DNA of 64,000 nucleotides from NCBI GenBank assembly GCA_030998015.1, contig JARWMV010000235.1:1178001-1242000 (forward strand), written 5' to 3'. Positions 49,402-58,720 of this stretch are shown here, piece by piece (the stretch's first letter is position 1; each line of letters begins with the position of its first letter). The notes under the pieces are model-generated. The model ran no database searches, was not told where the DNA came from, and saw only the letters and a program-made list of their open reading frames with translations. Position numbers and translations under genes: made by a program. This DNA comes from Ceratorhiza oryzae-sativae. Taxonomy: Eukaryota; Basidiomycota; Agaricomycetes; Cantharellales; Ceratobasidiaceae.

Positions 49402-49587
49402 GCACCAGCTAAGCGCTGAGGTCACATGACCTTGTTTATGGCTTGTTCTTCTTAGGAAAAATGCCATAAACCTGTAAAAATATTTGGTTGTTTTGTTATG
49501 TCTGTTTGACAGGTCATAACATTATCCCCCCCCTTTGGACATGTCTTGGGGGACCTTGAGACATGGTTTAGTTCCTTAAGCAAAAGG

Positions 49588-49714
49588 AATCTCATGCACC
49601 AAGGAGGTTAAGGGTGCTGGACTTGAACCAATGACCTTTCGGCTGATTCAGTATTGTTTGATGAGGTCAGGCTGAGTCAGGCTAGACCCCTTAACCTCTC
49701 TGTTACATGAGATT
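49588..49714. repeat. long imperfect hairpin next to the polypurine tract
   Basis: Outer arms AATCTCATG (49588-49596) and CATGAGATT (49706-49714) and inner arms GAGGTTAAGGG (49604-49614) and CCCTTAACCTC (49688-49698) are perfectly inverted. On the minus strand the loop side holds GGTTCAAGTCC, close to a tRNA T-arm/B-box. It sits between the Rep-like frame and the 3' LTR. It could be a tRNA-like or SINE-like insertion, a structured RNA or a replication-origin-type stem-loop. Confidence 0.6.
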
Positions 49715-49826
49715 GTTTTTCTTTTCTTTGTTGTGGAGGTTATTTAGGGGTGAGGATTTGTCTGCTTCTTCTCAGAATGCCCCAACTGTTTGAATGGGCA
49801 TAGCAGAAGTTGTACAGTACAGTAAA

Positions 49827-51188
49827 TTATTCTAAGGGAAATACAAAGAATGGTTTTCCTCCTGCATACACCCATTCCACATTTCTTGATACCCATAAGT
49901 CCCCTTCTTCCCCCTCCATGTCTGACCAACATTTCATGATTGCCAACCGGCTATTTCCCAGAATAACTGTTGGCTGTACCTTCATTGATTTCACATGCAC
50001 ATACCTGCCTGTGAAGTCTGCCTCATACTGGCTCAGGGCCTTGAGCAAGTACTTCCCATTTGACTGGACCATGTTGTCCAGGATCCAAATGTCGGCATCT
50101 TCCAACAAGTTGCCCATATTCCACACATTGCACATCTGGCTGTGGCAGCCCTTGGATCGTGCATATGCTGTTTTCCCTGTTCCAGTTTCTCCTTCTATCA
50201 CCAGGATGCAATGGCACACCCCTCTTCCCCTCTTCTTGACCTCCTCAGCAAACCATCTGTCTGCTCAGTCAATGTGCTCCTGGTCTTCTGGGACCTCTAA
50301 CTCCACAGGGATCGCAAGCATGCAACCCCAGTCTTCCTTGTATGTGTACTCAGCATATGCTCATACCGAGTTCCACATTGTCACCATCTGGAGGGGGTGG
50401 AGGTGCTTGAACGCCTGGTAGTACTCCTGTTTCATTTCTGAGGCAACAATCTCTGTCCCATCCTCCAAGTCTGCCTCCATCCTTGACTGTTTTCCACCCT
50501 TTCCCTTCACCAAGATCTCCTCCAACCTTTCCAAGGTCAGGTCCCCTGCCATCAAATCCTCTATCTCCTGGCCATTAGCTCCAACGTCCTTCCAGAGATA
50601 GTTGAAGGCATCCCTTGCTGGGTTGCCTCCTGGTCTGTCCTTGAGGTCTTTGGGCTGTATGTTGGGGTGTTGCCCCTTGAAGTCCCAGAACCCTGCATTC
50701 TGGGTGTTCCACCTGCCCTTCTGTTCCTGACTGATGGAGAGGGCATGGACATGCAGGGGCTGGGTTGGGTTGTAGTTCAGCTCCTCCAGGTTGTGCTGTT
50801 TGACCACAGCTAAGGTTGCCCAGTGATTGGGCTGGTGGTGGCAGAACACCTTGTATCAGGCGGCGAGCCCACTTGAGGGCTGATTGTGTAGCTTTGACCA
50901 GGTCAGCAGCACTGCCCTGGTCTGGACATGGAATTGGGGGACCCATGCAGTTTTGGTCAGCTCTTCGGACCTGTGATCCGTCAGCATAAGCCGCATAGAA
51001 GTGGGTGAGGGGGCTTGGCTTGATTCTGAGGGCACCAGCAATGGTGATGGCAACCTCCGCCCTGCACTTGATTCATTTGGCTGGGGTGTTCCCACGTTCA
51101 AGCCATCTTCACTTAGCATTGTTGGTATTTTTAGAAGTAGATGCATCTTGTGGGGAGGGCATGAGATGATAGCCCCTTTTACCCCCAA
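49827..51188 (-). pseudogene. CRESS-type (geminivirus-like) Rep relic, three in-frame stops
   Basis: A single minus-strand frame of about 450 codons is interrupted only by TGA at 50856-50858, 50361-50363 and 50265-50267. The N-terminal part shows rolling-circle endonuclease signatures: a strand ending VLLTWSK (motif I-like), HVHAL (the metal-binding HUH motif) followed by a HPNIQ segment, and YLWKD (the YxxK catalytic Tyr). The C-terminal part has a superfamily-3 helicase: Walker A GETGTGKT, Walker B IWILDNM and a motif C-like ILGNS. This order is that of Rep proteins of circular single-stranded DNA viruses, closest in pattern to geminivirus-like Reps, which are known as endogenous copies in fungal genomes. 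The stops leave it unable to give one protein. It lies between ORF3 and the 3' LTR of a gypsy element. Confidence 0.75.
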
Positions 51189-51398
51189 AGGTGTCCCCTA
51201 GATATACTCTCTCTGGTTGTTGTGGTCATGTGGTTTCCTGATGTAGGCTTGTGCTGGTTATGACACATCTCCAAGGGGTGCCCTTCCTGTGTTCCCCCAT
51301 GTCAGCCTTTCTCCTCACTATGCTCATGGCCTCTGCTCCTCCACTTCGGTTGGTGCCCCCTCTCCAACCCCTCTGGTAGTTAGGGGATAGCGTATATT

Positions 51399-51520
51399 CA
51401 TGTGACTAGGCTAGGTCATGTGATTCCTGTGCTTTGTTGTTTGTTTTCTGGCAGGTGGTCATGTGACTAGGCTAGGTCATGTGATTCCCATGCTTTGTTG
51501 TTTGTTTTCTGGCAGATGGT
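51399..51520. repeat. 61-bp tandem repeat (iteron-like) between divergent ORFs
   Basis: Two units start at 51399 and 51460 with catgtgactaggctaggtca and end ttgttttctggcag, followed by a partial third (catgtg at 51521). They lie between the start of the Rep-like frame (51188) and the start of the plus-strand Cys-rich ORF (51644). That is where CRESS DNA genomes carry origin iterons and divergent promoters. No nonanucleotide stem-loop was found. Confidence 0.6.
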
Positions 51521-51643
51521 CATGTGTCTGTTGGTGTCACCTGACCAGACCTTGTTTTGATGTTTGTGCAAGTTATTGTGTTGCACTGTGATTTTTTAAT
51601 GTTTGTGGTTTTTGTTGTTTTCCTTCCTCATCCTGTCTTTACT

Positions 51644-52175
51644 ATGCATGTTATTTCCCTTAACTACAATCCCCTTGACTGCACCTGCTGGTCTCTCCCT
51701 GAGGGGGAGTACTGCACCTACTGTGATGTTGTGTGCAACGCCTCCCTTGAAGACTTCTATGGAGGTGTTGGGGATTGGTTCTTCTGTGGGGTGCCAGGTA
51801 CGTGTGCTCATTCTTCATTGTTCTCACATAGCTAACTTGTTCTGTAGAAGAGCACATCCTCCTTGATGGTCAGGCCCATGAGGCCACCCTTGAGCGTGTC
51901 TGGGTGCTTGTTGATCAGGACTACAAGTCCTTTGAGGAGGGTCTCACCAGGCTGCTCTTGCCGAATTCTTTGAGGAGGGCTCTGCTCCCTTGTTTGATGA
52001 GGCTTCGCCCTTTGCAGCATCTGGTTCTGGGTGTTTCCAGAACTACATGGCTGACTTCCCAGGGGGGGAGGCTCCTTGGCTGCAGCCCACTACCCAGTCA
52101 GTTGTTCAGACCAATAAGAAGGATAAAAAAGGCAAGAAGCCCTATACCTGGCCCCTCAAGGGCAAATGTAAATAG
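51644..52175 (+). pseudogene. Cys-rich ORF of unknown function, one intron, one frameshift
   Basis: Exon 1 (51644-51797) encodes DCTCWSLPEGEYCTYCDVVC, with five Cys in one short block, then GGVGDWFFCGVP. A 50-nt GTACGT/CTGTAG intron leads in phase to EHILLDGQAHEATLERVWVL. Around 51945-51965 the best frame shifts by one base into EFFEEGSAPLFDEASPF and runs to 52175, ending in a Lys-rich tail. A 16-A run follows at about 52211. The Cys spacing suggests metal binding. No family is recognised. It is divergent from the Rep-like frame and convergent with ORF3, so it lies antisense to the gypsy element. Confidence 0.45.
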
Positions 52176-52267
52176 AGAGTAAAAAAGGAAATGTATTAAG
52201 TTTGATGTGTAAAAAAAAAAAAAAAACTCTTATACATTTGGGAGAAAATCCGTGGGAGGCAAAGTGG

Positions 52268-53197
52268 TCATATGGGGGCTGGTTCCAACAGTGGCACCTC
52301 CTCCAGAGCTTCAACAAGCTTGTTTTCCCACTGGTCCCAGTCCTGTTTGGCTTCCTCCACAGCTGGGTCCAGGGTGGGTTCCTTTATTTCTGGCTTGGCT
52401 TCTTCCTCAGCCACAACCAGTGATTCTAGGCTTGATGTAAGGCTCATCATATCAGTGTTGTAATTGGTGTTTTTGTTTGGGTGCACCTTCACCCAATTTT
52501 GGAAGTTGCTCATGTTTGCCTGCTTTGTCCTGATAGCAGTAAACATCTCATCAGTGGTAGTTGCTTTGAGCAGTCCCACATACGGCACAGCTGGTGTCAA
52601 CTTCCATTCTTCCAACAATGCCTTGGCCCAGTGCTCCACCTCCCAGTCCCCCCCATCTGCCATTTGGCCTGTGGCCCTCCTCTGTTGTCTTGCTGCCTTG
52701 GTCACCACATCGACTGTTGGTCCCACAATATTGTCAACAACATACATTGGTGTTCTTAGCAAGGTGTTTCTTGTTGTTGGCTTCCAGCTTCCATGCCATG
52801 TCAGGACCCCTAACCTGGGATCCAGGTACTTGTCATTGTCAATCCAGTTCCTTTCATCCCTTAACTTCTTTGGGATGTACACTAGGTTAGCCCCTGGCAA
52901 CAGTTGTTCAGTGTACCTCTGGGTGTCTTCCACACTGGAGCAGTACATCCCTGGTTTAGGACAATTTTCCCTGCCAGGGTAGGGTGCTGGCCACCTAGTG
53001 GTGGGTGGCTGCCAAAGTGGGGCCACCTAATTTTCAGCAAGTGGTGTGTAACAGTTGGGATGTGCAACTGGGTGAGTGACGAAAGGCATGTTTTGGGGTT
53101 TTGCAGGTGTATTGTGGTGCAAGTGAGGCGGTAGAGCAGGCTCTGGCCTTTCTTGGGTATCCTGGATGGCTCTTTTTAAAGCTTTCCAGATCCTCAT
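52268..53197 (-). pseudogene. gypsy ORF3, overlaps pol stop (ATGA), one in-frame TAG
   Basis: The ATG at 53197-53195 overlaps the TGA that ends the integrase/chromodomain frame (ATGA). From there 309 codons are open except a single TAG at 53029-53027. The product starts MRIWKALKRAIQDTQE and is Pro/His-rich. The middle is better structured (NYDKYLDPRLGVLTWHGSWK-like, here DKYLDPRLGVLTWHGSWK). An acidic tail (EEEAKPEIKEPTLDPAVEEA) ends at 52268. No signal peptide or membrane span is seen, so it is not an obvious envelope protein. A position immediately downstream of pol with start-stop coupling argues that it belongs to the retroelement. Family unknown. Confidence 0.55.
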
Positions 53198-53727
53198 TTG
53201 GTTCTCTTTGGCCTGCCTTTTGAGTCACCTGAGTGTTGACTTGTCTTGACTGGCATTGGTGCATCTGGTAAGCACCTTTGCAAGTCATTTAGAACCTCTT
53301 TCATGTCAGCAAACTTGCTGGCACGTTCCATTGTGTCTTCTATTGGGTCATAGCCCTTCCATCTGATTTGGTAAAACAGCTTGCCATTCTGCCATTCATA
53401 ATTTGCAATGTGGTCCACCTTGTATTCCTCCTCTCCTTCTTCCGTTATGATTGGTGGTGGTTTGGCCTGCCTTCTTTGGAAGTCTTTATCTTCTGTGAAT
53501 GGCGAGAGGAGATTTACATGGAATACATTGTGTACACATATGGTTTTAGGTAGGTCCAGGTGATATGCATGGGATGAGATCTTTTCTGTGATTTCAAAAG
53601 GCCCCCCTTTTCGGTTGTCCAGTTTCTTGGAGGGTCTCTTGGACAAGAGGTTTGTTAGGAGCAGCCAAACCTTGTCTCCCACCTTGAATTCCCTCCCTTT
53701 CTTTTCCATTTGTTGGTGTAATTCCAT
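53194..53727 (-). pseudogene. gypsy integrase C-terminus with chromodomain
   Basis: REFKVGDKVWLLLTNL is the GPY/F-type integrase C-terminal fold. GPFEITEKISSHAYHLDLP and HNVFHVNLLSPF follow. The chromodomain reads YKVDHIANYEWQNGKLFYQI then RWKGYDPIEDTMERAS, with the aromatic-cage W/Y residues. Chromodomains target chromovirus integration to H3K9-methylated chromatin. The upstream integrase core is missing and the frame is cut by an insertion at 53755. Confidence 0.85.
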
Positions 53728-53754
53728 TGAGGCTCTTGCCTTGTCCCTAGAGGT

Positions 53755-55181
53755 GCTGTGCCAGGCTCCTGCAGCCAGAACTTGCCAGAATTCTGGCTAA
53801 AATTCCAGCAAATTCCGGTGTGCCAGTTGCCAGTGCAGGTGCCAGAATAGCCTCAAGGGTGCTGGAGTCCTAGGCGGAGTCCTGCAGTACTGGCATACCT
53901 GCATACCTGCATACCTGAATACTGGCACATTGTCACCTGTACATGACCACCACGGATTGCATATATTAAGCACTCATAAAATGCGCAAAATTCAGCGGAT
54001 CAAATTGTACTTTACTTGATTACAAACGGTTAAGAAATGAGCAGTATCGGCGCAGAATCGTCTAAGAAAAATATTCAGGGGGATGCGCAGATGTTCAAGC
54101 TCGCTATCCTGAGCTCTAATTGGGGCGATATACATACCAATCGACTCGTCTCACTGAGAGGAATCGAATGCACATATTTTCATAATAAACGAACGCTTTT
54201 ATCGAAAGTTATCAGCGATATAAAGGGGGAAACCCCTGAACAGCGCCACAAGCGCTAGTGAAACCAGCTGTGCAAACCTTGCTCCCTTGCGCGGAGTCGA
54301 TGCGCATTATCATAAGGACTCTATATACCAAAAACCAGCCTGATTGAAGGTGTTTTAGCTGGTGAAACTGGGGGAACAGCACCCCTGATGCTGAAAACCC
54401 CCTGAAATGCGCCATGGACACCCACACAGTGCTATTCTGGCTTTCTTAGTATCACAGACAGATTCAGGGATGCTTATTGCCCTATCTCAGGTACCTGAAA
54501 CATCTGGAACAAGCTTATAACATAAATTTCCAACCATGTGCAGTGATTCTGCTGGGTTGACAGTGAGGTTGCCTGCACACACCCCGGTTCATAGTTATCC
54601 AGTCAATGTATTTACTAGATATAATGTCAGTAGGGGTTTTTCAAGCTCAGGAGAAAGGCTAGCTGGTCGGATAAGCTTCAAACAGCTTTCTTTGTGGTGA
54701 AATAGCATGTGCGCATTTCCCAGAATATTTCCTGAGCATCAATTTGGAGCGAACTATGCGTTATCGAATTTTTTGCGCGGAGCAAATGACATATCTGTGA
54801 TCTCCTGATTTTTGCGCATTTAATGAGCTACTTTGCGAGAGATTGTGGTGAGGTTTATGGCCCTGGAAATGTTGGCCACAAAGACCCGAACAAAAGAACT
54901 GCGTAAAATTTGCCAGAATGAATTTTGTATGAAACGTGCTCTATATCATTGGAATGCTCTCTCTTCTGCGCATCTAATGAGCTATTACACAACTTGATGT
55001 GGTGAGTTCTGACCATAGCCAGTTGCAGGAGTCCTGGGATTCTGGCATGCTCCTGCACCTGCCAGAATTCTGGCACGGACTCCGGCAACTGGCAAGCCAG
55101 TGCCAGTGCCAGTGCCAGAATGGCCAAAAAGCGCAGGAGTCCTGCTGCAGGTGCCGGAGTCCTGCAAAATTCTGGCACAGC
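53755..55181. mobile_element. 1.43 kb non-autonomous insertion with GCTGTGCCAG termini
   Basis: The ends are inverted: gctgtgccag at 53755-53764 and ctggcacagc at 55172-55181. Both subterminal regions (about 150 bp) are packed with CCAGAATTCTGGC-, CTGGCA- and AGGAGTCCTG-type repeats in both orientations. The insertion splits the gypsy integrase frame. No transposase is encoded; the only ORF (54037-54258, plus) is short and unrecognised. I could not identify a target duplication, so the superfamily is open; hAT-like non-autonomous is one option. Confidence 0.6.
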
Positions 55182-55240
55182 TTCTCTACTTGTCCCATAC
55201 CTTTTCCATTTGATTACGCATGTTGTCTGCAGCAGGTGCC

Positions 55241-56122
55241 TCAGACAGTTCTTCTCCCTACCCTGATGTTGTTGAACCCCCATCGAACATCCATTTTTGA
55301 ATAGATGGTTGCATCCTTCAGTCTCTCAATCAATTCTATTTGGATTGGAAGTGGAAACCTGTCTGGCTTGGTGATGTCATTCATCTTACGGTAGTCAACT
55401 ACCAACCTAAGCCCTCCATCTGCTTTGTTCACATAGAAACAGGGTGCAGCTACAACTGAGTGGCTGGGCCTTATTTTCCCATTTCTTAGTTCCTCCTCTA
55501 GGTACTCCCTGAGCACCTTTGTTTCTGCTGGCGACATACTGTACCTCTTTGCAGGCTTTGGCAGCTCCGCTCCCTCGATCAGGTCCATTTTGAAGTCTAG
55601 GTTACCTCAGTGGGGTGGAAGTTCTTGGAAACCTTCTTCCCCAAATAGGTCTTCAAAATCCCTAAATTCTTCTGGGATTTGTAGGCTTTCACTTGCTGCC
55701 CTTGCCTTGATTTCATCTGGGTATGAGATGGTAAGGTCTTTCCAATCTATGATAGGTTCTGCTTCTTCAAGCCATTCTTTCCCTAGGACTATGTCTGTGT
55801 CACCTAGGGTCATTACATAAAGGGAGCATTTCAGTGTCTTCCCTTCCACTTCAATGTTTAGTTCTGCCCTTTCTTCTATGGCATCCTTGATTTCATTTCC
55901 ATCAATGGCCACAATTGATTTCTTGTGTTTGAGGGGAGTGGTTGGAATCCCCTTTTCCCTTGAATAGGCCTTATCAATGAAGTTGGTTGAAGATCCTGAG
56001 TCAATCAGCGTCTTTGCTGGTTCCATGATTCCCTCTACCGTAGTGTATATTATTGATTGATTACTAGACTTCTTGAGGTAACATACATCTGCGGTAGGGG
56101 TTATATTGGGGTCCTCCAACAT
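55241..56122 (-). pseudogene. gypsy protease and truncated reverse transcriptase
   Basis: The frame opens MLEDPNITPTADVCYL and holds the aspartic-protease site TLIDSGSSTNFID, then VLGKEWL. After an in-frame TGA at 55609-55607 it continues into RT with PAETKVLREYLEEEL, FYVNKADGGLRLVVDYRKMN and YSKMDVRWGFNNIR. There the RT ends: the YxDD-containing half, RNase H and the integrase core are absent, and the next codons (APAADNMRNQMEKVW) belong to the distal integrase. This is an internal deletion of roughly 2 kb or more. Confidence 0.8.
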
Positions 56123-56139
56123 GGAAGTGGTAGGACCAA

Positions 56140-57003
56140 TTAGTTTTCCAACTCAGAGCTGCTTTCTTCTTCAACTTCTCTGCTGGCCTTCCCTTGTATC
56201 TTAGCCTTGTTGTAGGTCCACTGGCCTTGGCACTCCTTCAGGACATGCCCTGATTTACTGCATTTGATACAGAGTCCTTCTTTCCTTCGCCTGTCCTTTT
56301 CACTGTTTGGTATCCTTACCATGTTGTTGGTTTGGGTATTCCCCTGTTTGCCACTGGTCCCTAAAGGCTTGTTCCCCCCTTGTTTGTATTTTGCTGGTGC
56401 CCAGGTTGAATTTGATGAGTTGCTGGTCCTTGTTCATTTTCTGGTTTGCAAACTGCATGTGTCCATTTTGCAGGCAAAGTCAATTAATTGATCTAAGGTA
56501 TATGATGGACCTTCAGCCTCATTTGCCAGTACTTCAATCCTTAAGATCTCTTGTCGTACTTCGGGTTTTAACCCTTCCCTGAATTGGTCCTTGAGGGCTT
56601 CCTGGTTCCAGTCTACCTCTTGGATCAGGATCCGGAATTGGGTAGCATAATCCAATGCACTCTTGGTTTGTGTTAATTTCCTTAGTTTCTGGATGGTCTT
56701 TTCCTTTATGACTGGGTTGTTAAAAGCATCCAGGAATCCCTTCCTGAAATCCTTCCAGGATGCAAGAATACCTGTGTGTTCGCCTGCTAGTAGTTTCCGG
56801 CAGTAAGGTTGTGCCCAGTTTGCTGCTTCCCCCTCCTCCATGTTCATTAACACAGCAGATATCTTTTTTTGGTCATCAAAGGCTGATTCGTCATAGTCAG
56901 CAAAGAAAAGTTCCATGCTGATTATGAAGTTCTCTGCTTCCTTCCCCTTTTTCCCATTAAATTTGCTGGGTCTCCCTAGTTGTGCCTCCTTAGGAGTTGT
57001 CAC
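56140..57003 (-). pseudogene. gypsy gag with CCHC zinc knuckle
   Basis: The retrotransposon gag domain reads FIISMELFFADYDESAFDDQ, NWAQPYCRKLL, SWKDFRKGFLDAFNN and KLTQTKSALDYATQFRIL. A TGA at 56436-56434 interrupts the frame, which then continues to a CCHC knuckle CIKCSKSGHVLKEC and ends at 56140. The protease frame begins 18 nt downstream in another phase. No ATG opens the gag at 57003; the sequence beyond is unrelated, so the N-terminus and 5' LTR have been lost. Confidence 0.82.
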
Positions 57004-57857
57004 AAACTGACACGCATATATCCACTCTATAATATTTTCTCAATTTACTACATTTTATGAGACCAGCTTCAAACATACTTGCCTTTTATGGTATATCTGT
57101 GTCATGTGATTCAGGGGGTGGTCCGGACTGACAACCAAGATGTATTTCAACTCTGATGTGAAATTCCGCAGTTCCACAGTCACTTCTACTGCTTCTATCT
57201 CTTATCAGTCATGACTCACTGTACGGACTTGTTTGTTATGATGTGGCTCGTACTATGTATATAAACCAGGTCAAGTTCGCAGAGGGCTCCTCAAGAACTT
57301 GACCTCTCGTCGAATACAAGTTCTTTTCTTTTCTTACTCTTTTCCTCGTTGCCTGACTTGTCGTTGTCTGTTATGGATCACTAACATTTTCTATTATTTT
57401 AGTCTGCTCTGCCAACAAGCGATGCCTCTGTAATTAAATTGTGAAATACTTGAATTTGTATGCACTTTGAATTGTACTATTTTCTGTTTCATTAAATAGT
57501 ACAAAATTCCCGCTCTCCAACGCATATTTTATTAAGTTTTTACAATAAGATCTAAGAGAGATACAGAGGTTGCAATATTTCCTCTTATCAGGAGATATTG
57601 ATTACAACATCGCACCGCTCATATCTCGGCAACCGCTTACGCTATCAAAGCGATCTTGTGCTCTATCGATAGCCAATCTTCGGCGGTATCTGCTGCCCGA
57701 AGATCGTCGCGATCCACCGGATCCTCGCGCCGGAATGGCCCGAAGATCATTAGAATCTTACTGGACCATCAATCAAGATCTAATGACTCCAGTGAGTCAG
57801 GAGAGCTTCCCAAATTGATCCAGAAGCTTCTCTGACTCACTTTATGACTCACTGAGA
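57004..57857. other. transposon-derived junction region
   Basis: No gene. A TATATAAACC core near 57259 within promoter-like sequence, and repeated gactcact motifs (57205, 57780-57850), suggest remains of another LTR. Its ends could not be placed. Confidence 0.35.
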
Positions 57858-58673
57858 TGTAGCCTCTGTTCATTACATGTATATACTATGATAATATGAT
57901 CTACAAGCCAATAGCAGGTCTCAGATGCATCAATGCCTTTGATCCACACCCTGTCTTTACTCTTTTATCCTATACTGGGCTAGGGTGTACCCCAAGTATA
58001 GCAGTACCCTCTTTTGATGATTGCACTGGCATGCATGTATCTATTTGGCTCTGGAATGCCCTCCTCAGGGTATAAAAGGACCTCCTCTGAGGCCCTTCCA
58101 GACCACCTTCCCTTCACTACTCAACCCAGACTGGTTATTGGTTTCTTTTCTCTTTCTATTTCTCTTGTCTGTGTGTGATTTCTTATATAACTAGTACTGA
58201 GGAATAAAGTACCATATTAGTTATATACTGTCTGAGTCATTGTATCTTATATACAGAGATATATAAGGATACAATATTGCCTGATTGAGCATGACATTAA
58301 GTACCAGCTATTAGAGGAAATCTAAGTACCTGTAGCTGAGGAAGTACATGCATTAGGCAGCCCACCATCTATCCTATAAGCTATCGCTTAAGCCTAGTAT
58401 TAAGATTAGTATCAGTTAGTCCAAGCAACTAGGGCTGAACTACATTTAAGATATCTAAGGGAACCTGACCATAGTAGTCTTGCTCTTTATACCTATAAAT
58501 TAGTCAGTTTACACTGTGAAAGATTAAGACTACCTTGAGTGTTACTTGATTGCATTGCAACTACTTTGAGCCTTCTTACTCTAGTCTAAGAAGTATTGAG
58601 TACGATTAGTGTATACTAACATATCTACATTTGCTTAAGCTCTAGATATTCAAGTGTACCCTGACCCGTAACA
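57858..58673 (+). repeat. 5' LTR of the plus-strand gypsy element
   Basis: It begins TGTAGCCTCTG at 57858 and is placed to end CCGTAACA at 58673 (TG..CA), about 816 bp. It contains a TATAAAAGG box at 58071 and an AATAAA signal at 58203, spaced as in an LTR promoter-R region. It is followed at once by TTGGTGAAGCGACCC, a plausible primer-binding site. The left end is inferred from terminal dinucleotides; no 3' LTR lies in the window. Confidence 0.6.
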
Positions 58674-58720
58674 TTGGTGAAGCGACCCAGGTCCTTACAT
58701 CAAGTAACTATCAACTAACA

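Larger units (their letters stand above)
45541..49521 (-). repeat. 3' LTR of the minus-strand gypsy element, split by a hAT
   Basis: The LTR begins TGTTATGACC at 49521, directly after a polypurine tract, and is placed to end CTGTCAACA at 45541 (TG..CA termini). Removing the 3353-bp hAT and one 8-bp target copy leaves about 620 bp. A TATATAAG core (minus strand, near 45660) lies where a U3/R boundary is expected. Two 113-bp direct repeats (45811-45923, 45924-46036), plus part of a third cut by the hAT, occupy U3. The 45541 end is inferred from the terminal dinucleotides, not from a second LTR copy. Confidence 0.55.
45541..57003 (-). mobile_element. decayed Ty3/gypsy chromovirus with Rep-like cargo region
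   Basis: Reading on the minus strand: gag (57003 down), CCHC knuckle, aspartic protease, start of RT, a deletion, integrase C-terminus with chromodomain, ORF3, a cargo region, a polypurine tract (AAAGGGGGGGATAA, 49535-49522) and the 3' LTR (49521-45541). The 5' LTR and gag start are missing at 57003, where the frame opens without an ATG. Two other elements are nested in it: a hAT in the LTR and a 1.4 kb element in the integrase. In-frame TGA stops are spread along it. The cargo between ORF3 and the polypurine tract contains a CRESS-type Rep relic and an oppositely oriented ORF. Whether the cargo is ancestral or a later insertion is open. Confidence 0.7.

Noticed and set aside
49596..49706. 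A functional tRNA gene on the minus strand
   Set aside because: A B-box-like GGTTCAAGTCC and a closing stem are present, but no standard D-arm or 7-nt anticodon loop can be drawn; kept only as a hairpin.
54037..54258. 73-codon ORF inside the 1.4 kb insertion as a transposase
   Set aside because: Too short, with no catalytic motifs; the insertion is treated as non-autonomous.
57240..57420. Solo LTR upstream of the plus-strand gypsy
   Set aside because: A TATA core is present but no TG..CA ends or target duplication could be placed.
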